Source: Porphyridium purpureum
Lineage: Eukaryota; Rhodophyta; Bangiophyceae; Porphyridiales; Porphyridiaceae
Length of the DNA: 64,000 nt
Direction of reading: 5' to 3'
Assembly (NCBI GenBank): GCA_008690995.1
Contig: VRMN01000005.1
Span: forward strand, 496,001-560,000
Part shown: positions 50,503 through 60,237 of the stretch, piece by piece
How positions within the stretch are numbered: the first letter of the stretch is position 1
How the letters are laid out: each line of letters opens with the position of its first letter
The notes under the pieces: model-generated
What the model saw: the letters and a program-made list of their open reading frames with translations, nothing else
The model's database searches: none
What the model was told of the DNA's origin: nothing
Made by a program: the position numbers and the translations under genes

Positions 50503-51288
50503 CGCGACGTTTGTCGTCACCGCGCAAACATACTTTCTCGCATCTCGACTGAGGCCGAGGCTCTCGCGCGGACGAAAGGAGGAGCTCTGGATAGCACAAG
50601 ACGAGATATTGAGGTTTGAAACGACGAAATGCTGGCGCGTTCCACGTGCAACTGGTTGACTTGCCCGATCCCGTTCGCGTCATATGCCTCTGGCGTGGCG
50701 TACTCGCTGGTTAGTACGATCGTCTTTGGTCAGTGGACGAGTTTTGTCGCCATGTGTTCCGGTGGAGGTCTGGAAACGGCGCGGAAGCGAGGTGATAAAT
50801 GGAAGAAAGAAAAGAAATTTTTTCTATTTTTCTTTTTCTTCTTCAAAGAAAGGAGAAGAATTATTTTTTCTGCTTTGCCCGTACATGCTCTTCCTCATGC
50901 TGGCCGGTTCTATCATTCAACCGAAAGCCCAGATTCGCTTAAACCAGCCCGAATCGGCGGTCGCGTCAGGTGTGAAACAAGCGTTTCTCGTTGGAACAAG
51001 TTCGGAAAGCACGCTACACAGAGGTACGCATACCGTTATCCACGTTCCAGGATCGACGACCAAGAGCGGGCTATTCCGAGCGTTGTTCCTCACAAAGAAA
51101 ACGCTGAGGCCCACTGCGACTGCATACTAGCCATCCAGATTGTCGGTCAGACTTGACGGTACCCGTAGCCCGCAAGTCGACGCTTGCATGCGCCACCTGA
51201 CCGGTAGTGCAACGCATACTCAGTCGTTTGTGAGCACAGACGACAATGATGTGCATAAGTTTCAGCGCTAACCAATGAGAATAGGTCA
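50503..51288. other. 786-bp region between LPCAT and METTL18, no gene seen
   Basis: Holds the LPCAT promoter (minus strand) and the METTL18 3' end. A long pyrimidine/purine tract with many T and then A/G (50815-50875) is the most distinct feature. A 175-codon plus-strand frame from 50629 crosses this tract as KKEKKFFLFFFFFFKERRR and looks like chance. No GTAC-pair element was found here. Confidence 0.4.
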
Positions 51289-52146
51289 TCACGTGAACTC
51301 AATGCTCAGAATATCTCGAATATTGCTCTTGCCATCATCGACTGATGCAAGGATGTCAATCTTCAGCTGCGGTCGCATCCCCAGCAGGTATTCGCGGAAG
51401 CGGAGCACACAGCCGCCGACGCCAAAGTAATACCTCTTTGACGCCACCAAAACGGTACCGACCCTTCGAGGCTGAAAGAGCGTGCAAAGGCATTCCGCAA
51501 GCTCACGACTACTTTGCTCACTATACAACACCTCGGACGCCAGAACAAGATCAAAATGCGCGTCGCGAAACGCAAGTGGAGCTGTTGCCCAACTACCAGC
51601 AAAGAAGCGCACCGGAGGAACGGCACTTCCGGCGCCGTCTACCTCGTTCAAAACCACATTGAGCGCGGCACATGACTCGAGCACCTCGGCATTGAAATCG
51701 TGTAGCACCAACGCGGTGGCGCCATTGCGCAGCGCAAAGATGCCAGGCAAAGCGTGCCCGCATCCGAGCTCCAGCACGTGCTTTCGGTTGAGAAACTCTG
51801 GTCGCTCGCGCAAAAACTCAATCAAGTCGAGAGCGCTCTCCCACAACTTGAACCCGCCTTCGTACACGCCCGGAATAAGGTCAGTGGCGAGGCCCACAGG
51901 CGCAACCGCCCCTGCTTGCACGTGCGCGCCCGCGCACGCGCGCAAGCCTGCGGCCCTGAGCGCCGGTATTTCGTCGTCAAGCGCCTGCCCGGGAGCCCTG
52001 GATCGCGCATCGCGAAGCAGCCGCACAGCGTCCAGCTCAACTGTGGGGGAGGACGAGGAGCTCAGCGGGGCCGCAGTGTGGTGCACAGGAGCGGCCGCCG
52101 CTGCCTTTTCGTCCTCATTGGCGTCAACAAAATCAAAGCGGAACAT
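51289..52146 (-). CDS. METTL18: METTL18/Hpm1-type protein-histidine N-methyltransferase
   Basis: METTL18 and yeast Hpm1 methylate a histidine of ribosomal protein eL3. Family marks: an N-terminal MFRFDF start, [24 protein letters not shown], motif [36 protein letters not shown] and [16 protein letters not shown]. The ATG at 52146 gives the typical short FxF N-terminus (human starts with a similar FQFNF), which supports it over a GTG at 52215. 285 residues. It shares a 134-bp divergent promoter with arginyl-tRNA synthetase. Confidence 0.88.
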   Translation of the reverse strand: MFRFDFVDANEDEKAAAAAPVHHTAAPLSSSSSPTVELDAVRLLRDARSRAPGQALDDEIPALRAAGLRACAGAHVQAGAVAPVGLATDLIPGVYEGGFKLWESALDLIEFLRERPEFLNRKHVLELGCGHALPGIFALRNGATALVLHDFNAEVLESCAALNVVLNEVDGAGSAVPPVRFFAGSWATAPLAFRDAHFDLVLASEVLYSEQSSRELAECLCTLFQPRRVGTVLVASKRYYFGVGGCVLRFREYLLGMRPQLKIDILASVDDGKSNIRDILSIEFT

Positions 52147-52280
52147 CAGGGACCCCGCAAGGCCTGGAGCCGTCGCATTCTTTGAGGCCTCGACAAGTTT
52201 TTTCCTTGCGGACACGGCGGCGGCGGCAATGTCTCACAACGAGGGGTTTGATTGCGACGGGGCGAGCGCGTGTTCGTTTG

Positions 52281-54296
52281 ATGTGGAGTTGTGCTGGATT
52301 TGTGGCAGCGGCGGGAAGCGCACTGCACCCCATTCCATCGCACGGACGAACGCTCAGCTCCCGTGTTGCGACGGCGGCGGCGCAAACCGTGCTTGCACCC
52401 CGATTGTTGCAGTCCGGCCCGAGAAATCACGCCTTTGTGTTTAGGCCACCAACAAGTCGAGCGCAAGCGCGGGCTGTGGGCGTCGTGACTTACGCGGCTA
52501 TGGAGGGGAATAATACTGATCTAGATCCGGCCATGCTGCAGACCAAGAAGGTGGTCGTGCAGCGCGTCGTCGACGCGATTCGCGCAGCGTTTGGCTCCGA
52601 GATTGACCCGAACCCGATGGTGACGCCGGCAACGAAGGAAGAGTTTGGCGATTTCCAATGCAACGCTGCAATGGGGCTTGCGAAATCGCTGAAGAAAAAG
52701 CCCAGAGACGTCGCTACGGCGATTGTGGAGAAGCTAGACATTGCCGATCTGTGTGTGACACCGCCAGAGATCGCGGGCCCCGGATTCATCAACTTGAAGC
52801 TCACAGATGAGTACGTGAAGGCTAAAATGAAGCACGCGCTCCAGGATAAGGAGAGGCTGGGCATCGCGAAGCGCGATCCCGCCCAGAGGATTATCGTTGA
52901 CTTTAGCTCGCCAAACATTGCCAAGGAGATGCACGTGGGGCACTTGCGTTCCACCATCATTGGAGACTGCCTTTGTCGCATTTTAGAGTTTCTTGGTCAT
53001 GATGTTCTGCGTTTAAACCACGTTGGCGACTGGGGTACACAATTCGGCATGCTGATCCTGTACCTGCGCGAGGTGGCACCGGAGGCGCTCGTGGACGGCA
53101 GTGATTTGGATCTTGGCGATCTGGTGGTGTTCTACAAGAAGGCGAAAGCGCGATTCGACGAGGACCCAGAGTTTCAAGAGAGTGCGCGAAAGGAAGTTGT
53201 CAAACTGCAGGCAGGAGATGAAGAATCGCTGCGTGGATGGAAGACGCTTTGCAATCAGTCGCGCATCGAGTTCAACCGCGTGTACGACATCCTGGACGTA
53301 AAGCTAGAGGAGAGGGGCGAGAGCTTTTACAATCCTTTTCTCAAGCAGGTCGTTACGGACTTGCAGGAGAAGCAGCTCGCGGTCGAGAATGAGGGCGCGC
53401 AGTGCGTGTTTCTGGAAGGCTTCACGAGCCGTGACGGATCGACCCAGCCTCTGCTGGTACAGAAAAGTGACGGTGGGTACATGTACTCTACGACGGATCT
53501 CGCCGCGATTCGCCACCGCACGCACGTCGAAAAGGCGACACGTGTATTATACGTGACCGATGTAGGCCAGTCCACGCATTTCGAGCAAGTTTTCCAGGTT
53601 GCACGCCGCGCCGAATTTTACCCACCGTCGGTGTCTCTGGAGCACGTGCCTTTTGGCTTGGTTCAAGGTGAAGACGGCAAAAAATTCAAGACGCGATCAG
53701 GAGATACGGTGCGTCTGCGCGACTTGCTCGATGAGGCTGTGGTCAGATGCAAAGCAGACTACACGCGTCGCATGGAAGAAGAAGGTCGTGCAGAGACTTC
53801 CGAGTACGTGGAAGAAGTGTCCAAGGTAGTAGGCATCGCGGCGGTCAAGTACGCTGATCTGAAGAACAACCGTGTCAGCAACTACCGCTTCAGCTACGAC
53901 AAGATGCTCACGCTGACGGGAAACACGGCACCGTACATGCTCTACGCGTACGCTCGCATTCAGGGCATTTATCGCAAGGGTGGTATTGACATTACAAGTC
54001 GCGTGACCTCGCTGGATCTCAAGTTGGACAAGCCGGAGGAGATGTCGCTCGTCAGGCTGTGTCTGCGCTTCGACCAGATTCTAGAGGTGCTCGAAACTGA
54101 CCTCAAGCCCAACTTTTTGTGCGAGTACATGTACGAAGTGGCGAGCAAGTTTAACGCGTTCTACGAAAACTGCTCTGTTCTCAACGCAGAGTCGGAGCGA
54201 GTTATGGAATCGCGGCTTGCGATCTGTGATTTGACCGCGCGGACGCTCGCGTTGTCCTTCAGCCTTCTCGGGATCAAGACATTGGAGCGTCTTTAG
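52281..54296 (+). CDS. arginyl-tRNA synthetase, probably dual-targeted
   Basis: Class I synthetase charging tRNA-Arg. An Add-1-like N-terminal domain follows MEGNNTDLD, then [13 protein letters not shown] with the HIGH-like HVGH at 218-221, the Arg-site region [10 protein letters not shown], and a C-terminal anticodon domain with [19 protein letters not shown] and [18 protein letters not shown] is degenerate, as often in ArgRS ([12 protein letters not shown]). From the ATG at 52281 there is a ~73-residue Ser/Ala/Arg-rich extension without acidic residues ([16 protein letters not shown]...), an organelle presequence. The next ATG in frame, at 52500, starts the cytosolic-type protein. Confidence 0.93.
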   Translation: MWSCAGFVAAAGSALHPIPSHGRTLSSRVATAAAQTVLAPRLLQSGPRNHAFVFRPPTSRAQARAVGVVTYAAMEGNNTDLDPAMLQTKKVVVQRVVDAIRAAFGSEIDPNPMVTPATKEEFGDFQCNAAMGLAKSLKKKPRDVATAIVEKLDIADLCVTPPEIAGPGFINLKLTDEYVKAKMKHALQDKERLGIAKRDPAQRIIVDFSSPNIAKEMHVGHLRSTIIGDCLCRILEFLGHDVLRLNHVGDWGTQFGMLILYLREVAPEALVDGSDLDLGDLVVFYKKAKARFDEDPEFQESARKEVVKLQAGDEESLRGWKTLCNQSRIEFNRVYDILDVKLEERGESFYNPFLKQVVTDLQEKQLAVENEGAQCVFLEGFTSRDGSTQPLLVQKSDGGYMYSTTDLAAIRHRTHVEKATRVLYVTDVGQSTHFEQVFQVARRAEFYPPSVSLEHVPFGLVQGEDGKKFKTRSGDTVRLRDLLDEAVVRCKADYTRRMEEEGRAETSEYVEEVSKVVGIAAVKYADLKNNRVSNYRFSYDKMLTLTGNTAPYMLYAYARIQGIYRKGGIDITSRVTSLDLKLDKPEEMSLVRLCLRFDQILEVLETDLKPNFLCEYMYEVASKFNAFYENCSVLNAESERVMESRLAICDLTARTLALSFSLLGIKTLERL

Positions 54297-54487
54297 AGAA
54301 GGTAAAGCAAAAAAAGGTGTGGAAAGACCGTGATAGCAAAAGTAGATGCGGGCACAAATTTAGAATCTGGGCTTCCTTTCTGGTATGGCTAGAACTTCAC
54401 GGAATAAGATATGAATGGCGCGTTTCTCCGACCACCGGGAAAAAATCGAGCCTTAGAATTGGCTCTGGTATGTCGGCGCGAGCGTCG
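54297..54487. other. convergent 3' regions of ArgRS and SPT2
   Basis: 191 bp with short A-rich runs (gcaaaaaaaggtg at 54306-54318). No gene is seen. Confidence 0.35.
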
Positions 54488-55786
54488 CTACTTTCGCATT
54501 CGCATAGCTTTTAGCCTTCTACGTCTTTCCTCCGCTTCTTGCTCGCGCCTATCTTCTCGCTGTGCAATCTTGGCGCTGCGCGCTTCCTCGCGCTGGATCG
54601 CTTCAAACCCTCCATCAAACGAATCATCATCATCATCGCGATCGTCGTCATCATCGGAATGGCTTCTGGATCGTTTACGTCTCCCCATGATATTACGTCG
54701 AAGTTCCGCTCTCAAACGCAAGAGCTCGTCATCGTCGCCCTCCGACTCACTAGCAATAAAGTCATCCATGCTATCCGTTCCATCCTCGTCACTCGATACC
54801 TCTTCTTCGTCTTGCCTCCGGCGCGGCTTTGATTGTTCTTTCGGATATCGATCGTGCCGTCTTGTGCCGCGCTCTCGCTCACGTTCGTACATATGTGCTG
54901 TCCGACTCGACCTGATGTCCTCGACGTCTCGTGCATCACGCGTCGACAAGGTCTTCTTGCCTTGCGCTTTGATTGACGACGGACTCCTTTGCGACTCGGT
55001 CCTCCACGCAGCTTCGAATTTTGGGTCGTTCAATCGCGCCATCTTAGCGCGAATAGCTTGCTTCTTTGCCTCCAACTCCAAAGCCTTCGTGGCGTCTTTT
55101 TCTACACCAATACCTCTACCTTTTGATTTCGGCACAGCAGCATCGCCTGGTCGGCCCCGATCTTTGCTGCTCGATGGCATCCCGATAGCCTGTCTTTCCA
55201 TCGCCTGCTTAGTTTGCATGATCAGTTTGGTCTTCTTCCTTTCCAGCTCGCGCGCAATGGAAAGATCTTCATCCACGCCGTCCTTCCACTGATCTCCATA
55301 CATGTCCGAATAGTCCCATGACACACTGGCGTGCGCCTGCATGCGCTTCAGCTTTTGCATGCGCCGCAACTGCTGCTGCTCCGCTTGTAGGGCGGGCCGG
55401 CCAGCGCTACTGTCTTTCTTGTGCCCATTCAGAGCGGGCTTCAGCGGTCGGCCATTCTCGTCGTCCTCCGGCTCTTCATCGTTCCCAGAGCCGCGCTTCA
55501 ATCGCCCTCCCACCGCGCCGCGAGAATTAGACGACAAGGCAGCTGACTTTGTCCTTGCACCCGCCGCTGCCGCCGAAGCATATCTCTGCCTCACGACTGA
55601 ATGTGATGCCGCCTTTGCCTTATGCTCCAACATGTACTGTCTCGCGTGCGCCTTCTCCCGTTCCTTTCCTTTCTCCTCCAAAGACTTCTTCTTCTCCGCG
55701 CGGACCTCTGCCTGTGTACGCGCGCGGAGACGCGCCTCTTTCTCCTTTCGCGTGCGCTCCTCCTCCAACTCGCGCACCAAGTCCAT
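54488..55786 (-). CDS. SPT2: SPT2 chromatin protein
   Basis: SPT2 is a histone H3-H4 chaperone acting with transcription elongation. The C-terminal SPT2 box is recognisable: DSMDDFIASE, LRRNIMGRRKR, an acidic Asp run, and SFDGGFEAIQREEARSAKIAQRED before a basic tail. The rest is highly charged and low-complexity, as in other SPT2 proteins. 432 residues. The ATG at 55786 is used; a GTG eight codons upstream is not. It is the first of five consecutive minus-strand genes. Confidence 0.82.
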   Translation of the reverse strand: MDLVRELEEERTRKEKEARLRARTQAEVRAEKKKSLEEKGKEREKAHARQYMLEHKAKAASHSVVRQRYASAAAAGARTKSAALSSNSRGAVGGRLKRGSGNDEEPEDDENGRPLKPALNGHKKDSSAGRPALQAEQQQLRRMQKLKRMQAHASVSWDYSDMYGDQWKDGVDEDLSIARELERKKTKLIMQTKQAMERQAIGMPSSSKDRGRPGDAAVPKSKGRGIGVEKDATKALELEAKKQAIRAKMARLNDPKFEAAWRTESQRSPSSIKAQGKKTLSTRDARDVEDIRSSRTAHMYERERERGTRRHDRYPKEQSKPRRRQDEEEVSSDEDGTDSMDDFIASESEGDDDELLRLRAELRRNIMGRRKRSRSHSDDDDDRDDDDDSFDGGFEAIQREEARSAKIAQREDRREQEAEERRRRLKAMRMRK

Positions 55787-55994
55787 CGCGACCTCGACCA
55801 CGACTCCCACTCACGTCTCACATTCACTGGTCGTCTGCGCAGCTAAAAAGGGCAGCAGCGGTTTACATAAATACATTTTGTGTGTGGAGTGCGCCACACA
55901 CTTCTGCAGCAGCAGCGGCTGGATGTGACTCGCTGGTTGAGTCACTGGCTTGCAATTGGCCAAGCCGTTTCGAAAGCGTGCGTGGGCGCCGCTC
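55787..55994. promoter_or_regulatory. SPT2 promoter and GT49 3' region
   Basis: 208 bp. On the minus strand an AT-rich stretch (gtttacataaatacattttg at 55860-55879 read on plus) may serve as the SPT2 core promoter about 75-95 bp before its ATG. No GTAC pair was found. Confidence 0.3.
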
Positions 55995-58466
55995 CTACGC
56001 TTGCTCCTCTTCGGTCATAAAGGCAAGGAAGCGCCGCCATGTGGCTAGATACTGCGCATTGTCGATATCTTGCACCCAGTCGGCTTCGATGTGGTTCATG
56101 TGGACGAGCCAGGTATCAGGGAGCTGGTACAGACGGAGACGCTTGCCTGCACGAGCGGCAGCCCATACCCATTGCACCTTGTTAAAGCCGTACCCAACAA
56201 ACCGCTCGTCGAAGGGGAAAAAGTCGCGTGTGCGCATGATGACGTATGGCTCGTACTGGTCAGTGATGCGTAGCTCCTGCGCCTCCCAGGCTGCGTACCA
56301 GCGCTCAAATTTGGTTCCCTTCTGTGACACTATACAGTACGGGCATGACTTCTCCGCGTGCAGTAGTTGCACGAGCTCGTCCTTGTGTCGCGGCACGGCA
56401 ACGCCGACGTCGACCATAAATACCGGCAGTACGAGGGCGCGAACAGTTTGATTATCACCTTTTCCTTCGGGCGGTGAGAGCATCTCGGCCAGAACCGGGC
56501 CCAGACACCGGAAGTGATCGCTAGACGGCAGCAAATCTACGTCAATCAAAGATACAAACTCTGTGTGCACGTTTTCCAGCGCCACGTTGCGCAGCAGGTT
56601 GATCGGAAAGGCACCGCGCTTCGCGTACGCTTTTTCGTATGCAATGGTAAGGTTTACGTGCCTGTGGAGCGCCGCATGGGCACGCCAGTGCTGCAAGACA
56701 AGCGCCACATCTTCTTCGGAATTGACATGCACGGCAGCACTAATGGGACTATCAGGATACAGTTCAGCCACCCGCACAAGTCTCGAGATGCGGTCCGCGC
56801 TTAGCGCCACGGCTAGTGTCAGTTGGTCCGAGGCTGCCGGGACGTCTGCTTCAAGCCGAGCCGAGGCAGAATTGCCCCTCGTTTTCTCGCTACGAAAGCG
56901 AGCTTGTGCAGGGTACATCTGTTTGACATCCACGCGATGGCACACATGGTCTTGGTGCGCCGTAGCTTCGCCGGAAAACGGTATGAGCTTGATATCGTCC
57001 ATGAGCACCACCCCGTAGTGATGATATACGTGAAGAAATACGTGGATCCACTGTGGTCGACCAAGCAGTGGGTGCGATAGATCCAATTCAACGCACGAGT
57101 GCAGCCACGTTTGCTCCAGAACGCTGCATGCGCCCTTGATCAGCGGCACGCTGATCCGCTCTACGATTTCGCCCGTTGAGTAGAGCACCGAGAACTGCAC
57201 TGATACTGATTCATTAATGAAGGCAAGGTTGATTGGATCAACGTCGAGCTCTATGACAGCCATATGTAGGCTGAACATGTACAAGTCGTGCGGATCCATA
57301 CCCTGATCTGTCAAACGTACGGCTTGGTGCGCCCCATAGAAAACATCGTCAAATGTCTTGGCCGTCCTTAGTCGAAAAACGTCTTGGGGGGCGACGTGCT
57401 GTGGCTCCTTGAGTTCTATCGATGCACCATCCGGCGCCAGCTCGGCTACATCTTCAGATGCGACTCGTGCCGCTGTGTCATCAACCTCATGCACGTAAAC
57501 GCCAAAACGGCCGAGCAGGATCGCGCATCGTCCAGTACGAGGCATAAAGAACATCGAAGAATCGAGAGAATTTTCTGATGTTGGGTCCGCTTGATTGGCA
57601 GTCACTCCTCTTGAGTTCGAATCCGTAAAGCGCACCGCGCGCGGCAGCGGAATAGCGCCACACACGCGTCGGTAGCCGCCATTGTAAAAACGATTCCAGC
57701 CACGTGCATCATCCTTGGCGCTTGGCGCTTTTGCCGGATCTGCACTCGCCTTTCCCGCGAGCTCAAAACCTCCATTTCGGATCAAGTTTGGCCGGCCGTA
57801 CCTTTCTAAATGGGACTCCCTGCTGGCTTTCTGCAAGAATTGCGGTAGCGCCCATGAGAAACGACACAATGGCGCCGGGCTGCTGCGCCCGTCTGAGGAT
57901 ATGGCGATTTCCACTTCAAACTCGTGCGCATCGGCCGCGTACACGTTCAGCAATGAAATTTCTAGCTCAACTCCCGCTGGGTATGCAACCTCTGCCGTCC
58001 CAGCAACCGGCACCAGAAGCCGAGTCACCGCGCTGGTGAGTTCAACGCGATTCAATTCGGCGTCCAACACAAACACTGTTGCATGTACTTGTACTTGCGC
58101 GCCGGTCCCCGCGGTGCTGCCTGCTCGCGGCCGCAGCATTAGCACATTCGCGATGCGTTCTTGGTCGAACACGTGCGAGATCTGGAGCGTGCCATTTCCG
58201 ATCAGCGCGCTCGTGGCGCACTGGCGCTGCGTGGGCACACTCGAGCTGTTGCGGAGCCTCCACGGGCGACTCTGGCCCTCTGCGCACGCTGCTGTGCTGT
58301 CTGTGCCGATCCGCCCCTCTATGGCGCAAGGCACTTGTCGAACGGGCGCATTCCGAGACGCGCGACTCCACGATGAGAGTAAGAAGACCGCAACAACCGC
58401 GACCAGCGCGTGTGCGACGCCCGTCAGAAACGCGCGCGCAGGAGATTCATGAATCGACGATTGCAT
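55995..58466 (-). CDS. GT49-type (LARGE-like) glycosyltransferase, type II membrane
   Basis: An 823-residue Golgi-type protein. Residues about 13-32 (LTGVAHALVAVVAVFLLSSW) form a signal anchor. The C-terminal catalytic region has FPINLLRNVALENVHTEFVSLIDVDLLP with the DxD at 642-644, then FDERFVGYGFNKVQWVW and a final WLVHMNHIEADWVQDI, all typical of GT49 (the LARGE xylosyl/glucuronyl and B4GAT1 glucuronyltransferase group). The 500-residue luminal stretch between anchor and catalytic domain is beta-rich (NLIRNGGFELAG, VELDVDPINLAFIN, PQWIHVFLHVYHHYGVVLMDDIKLIPF) and looks like a carbohydrate-binding module. The acceptor is unknown. Only 63 bp separate its ATG from the upstream LCAT-like stop. 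Confidence 0.82.
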   Translation of the reverse strand: MQSSIHESPARAFLTGVAHALVAVVAVFLLSSWSRASRNAPVRQVPCAIEGRIGTDSTAACAEGQSRPWRLRNSSSVPTQRQCATSALIGNGTLQISHVFDQERIANVLMLRPRAGSTAGTGAQVQVHATVFVLDAELNRVELTSAVTRLLVPVAGTAEVAYPAGVELEISLLNVYAADAHEFEVEIAISSDGRSSPAPLCRFSWALPQFLQKASRESHLERYGRPNLIRNGGFELAGKASADPAKAPSAKDDARGWNRFYNGGYRRVCGAIPLPRAVRFTDSNSRGVTANQADPTSENSLDSSMFFMPRTGRCAILLGRFGVYVHEVDDTAARVASEDVAELAPDGASIELKEPQHVAPQDVFRLRTAKTFDDVFYGAHQAVRLTDQGMDPHDLYMFSLHMAVIELDVDPINLAFINESVSVQFSVLYSTGEIVERISVPLIKGACSVLEQTWLHSCVELDLSHPLLGRPQWIHVFLHVYHHYGVVLMDDIKLIPFSGEATAHQDHVCHRVDVKQMYPAQARFRSEKTRGNSASARLEADVPAASDQLTLAVALSADRISRLVRVAELYPDSPISAAVHVNSEEDVALVLQHWRAHAALHRHVNLTIAYEKAYAKRGAFPINLLRNVALENVHTEFVSLIDVDLLPSSDHFRCLGPVLAEMLSPPEGKGDNQTVRALVLPVFMVDVGVAVPRHKDELVQLLHAEKSCPYCIVSQKGTKFERWYAAWEAQELRITDQYEPYVIMRTRDFFPFDERFVGYGFNKVQWVWAAARAGKRLRLYQLPDTWLVHMNHIEADWVQDIDNAQYLATWRRFLAFMTEEEQA

Positions 58467-58529
58467 CTCGATATCAGACCCCTTGGACGCTGGGCTACAG
58501 CGCTACCATATTCGGTGCCTAGCTTTCAT

Positions 58530-60095
58530 TCATTCCACCTCGGATTGTTCTGGGTCAGTCTCGGAATGCGACAAAGCGCGAACGAGGCCAAGCTCGTTCA
58601 GGAGCGAACTGTGATGCAAAAGCTGGAAGTGGCTGATGCCCGGGACTTTGACCACGGTGGCGTGAGGGAATACTGTTCGACAGGCAGCCAGTGAGTGCTC
58701 GGGAATGAGCCCGTCGCCAGAATCTTTCGTGTTCAAGCCTGTGAGTGTCTCCAGTCCTGTGCCGTATAAGCATGTGACCTGCACGTTGGCAAGCGCAGCC
58801 GCCAAAACCTTTGTCAGGGCGAGACCATTTGTCTCACCTTCCTCGGTGACATTGTCGGGATCCGCAATCGGAGAGCTTAACTCGGACGAGGATGGCCAAT
58901 GCTGCATGAGAAAACGTACAATATCGGACGGCAAGTGGTCTATACTGATCTTGTTCTGTGCCCACGCGCCCGCGTGTGGTCCACCGGCTTCGGGAAGTGT
59001 GCTTTTACGACCTTTCCTCATCCCGAAGGATTGAAGCATTTGGGTCATGTCCAATCGTGCTTGCACACCCGAGTCAGTACCGGCGTCGAACGCGACTTCT
59101 CGCTCAGACCAGCTCCAAGGGCAGAAGACGCGCGGCTGAGTCAGCATCCCGTCCCGTGCACGAAGCGCCAAGTCCGGTCGCCCTGCCCAAGGCGCTGACA
59201 CGCAAACAAGTTTGAAGACACGCGAGCGAACGTCGTCGCTGAGCATAGCAAGCGCGACAGCTAATTTGATGCAGCCGGCTTCGTGTCCGAGCAGAAAGAC
59301 ATGCCCTTGAGTTACATCAGGAGCTTCGCTAGCCAAGATACTGCTTGTCAAACGCGCTTGGAAGTCTGCATCGGGTTCAAGAAGCGACTTGCGCCAATCG
59401 AATAGAAGTATTTGCGCCATCAGGCGCTCGTCTTCGTCCCCTGCGCGGACGACGTCGGCAATAAAACGATGAAATGCACCCTTTGCTGGCATTGGCAAGC
59501 AATGTGATACATGGCTCAGCGGCGATGGCGCGCACGCTGCATGCGGATAATCAGCAAACTCGAGAGCTCGCTTATGCGTGCCTCGCGCGAAGGACGTCGT
59601 CTTAAAATCAACTAATGCTTGGACATACTCTGATTGGATCCCATCTTGGATCATGCTGCGCGTCACAGGTGTCAGAAACAGCGGTCGGCACTCACCGTCC
59701 GCACAATTCTGCAGAACCGAGCCTTCAAAGCCGGGCACCATAAGCACGGTGTGAATGATTGATGCACGTGCTCCTTGCGCTGACCTCTCGATTGAAGGTA
59801 ATAGCAAAGACATGATGGCGTCTTGTCGCGAAGCCTGCACTTGCTCTGCGTTGAACAGAGGTGTGCTCGGAGGCACGCCGCGCACGCCGAGCATGTTTTC
59901 CTTGAATGCATCCGGTTTGATCAGATTTGCCGCGTGGCTTGCGCACGTCCACGCCGCACGGGTCGACGCCGTGTGGAAGCCGTGGACTCGCCGCCTCACC
60001 GCGCATGCAATGAGAAAGACCAGCAGAGTGCGAAGATGACCGTGCGACAAGCGATTCTGCCGAGCGCGGCGCAGCTTCGCGCACGGTGTGACCAT
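58530..60095 (-). CDS. LCAT/PDAT-like alpha/beta hydrolase with GHEAG elbow
   Basis: A 521-residue lecithin:cholesterol acyltransferase/PDAT-family protein. The N-terminus is basic with a hydrophobic segment (TLLVFLIACAV), a signal peptide or anchor. VLMVPGFEGSVLQN matches the LCAT oxyanion-side strand. The nucleophile elbow reads GHEAG at 270-274, with Glu272 where Ser is expected. The likely acid and base remain: Asp461 in DSGDGLIP and His489 in VPGISHFQLL. Family members move acyl groups between phospholipids and acceptors; this copy may be catalytically inert or act differently. ATG is the first in frame. Confidence 0.75.
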   Translation of the reverse strand: MVTPCAKLRRARQNRLSHGHLRTLLVFLIACAVRRRVHGFHTASTRAAWTCASHAANLIKPDAFKENMLGVRGVPPSTPLFNAEQVQASRQDAIMSLLLPSIERSAQGARASIIHTVLMVPGFEGSVLQNCADGECRPLFLTPVTRSMIQDGIQSEYVQALVDFKTTSFARGTHKRALEFADYPHAACAPSPLSHVSHCLPMPAKGAFHRFIADVVRAGDEDERLMAQILLFDWRKSLLEPDADFQARLTSSILASEAPDVTQGHVFLLGHEAGCIKLAVALAMLSDDVRSRVFKLVCVSAPWAGRPDLALRARDGMLTQPRVFCPWSWSEREVAFDAGTDSGVQARLDMTQMLQSFGMRKGRKSTLPEAGGPHAGAWAQNKISIDHLPSDIVRFLMQHWPSSSELSSPIADPDNVTEEGETNGLALTKVLAAALANVQVTCLYGTGLETLTGLNTKDSGDGLIPEHSLAACRTVFPHATVVKVPGISHFQLLHHSSLLNELGLVRALSHSETDPEQSEVE

Positions 60096-60237
60096 CCTTA
60101 CCAGCTGGCAAGGGCGAGGACAAGCAAGGTCGATCTTGTGATCAATGTGATCTAACGCGAGAGCAATGGGAATGGCTCTCGGTCTTCGACATGAGCTTAT
60201 TTCATCGTGGGCGCAGCGACTGAAGGGATCAAAGGCT
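60096..60237. other. short intergenic gap
   Basis: 142 bp between the LCAT-like ATG and the PiT stop. It must hold the LCAT-like promoter and the PiT 3' end. No distinct motif. Confidence 0.3.

Noticed and set aside
50629-51156. 175-codon plus-strand frame between LPCAT and METTL18
   Set aside because: It crosses a simple T/A-rich tract giving runs of Phe and Lys, and has no recognisable segment.
54411-56451. Two ~300-codon plus-strand frames across SPT2 and GT49
   Set aside because: Both run antisense to recognised domains and are Ser-rich shadows.
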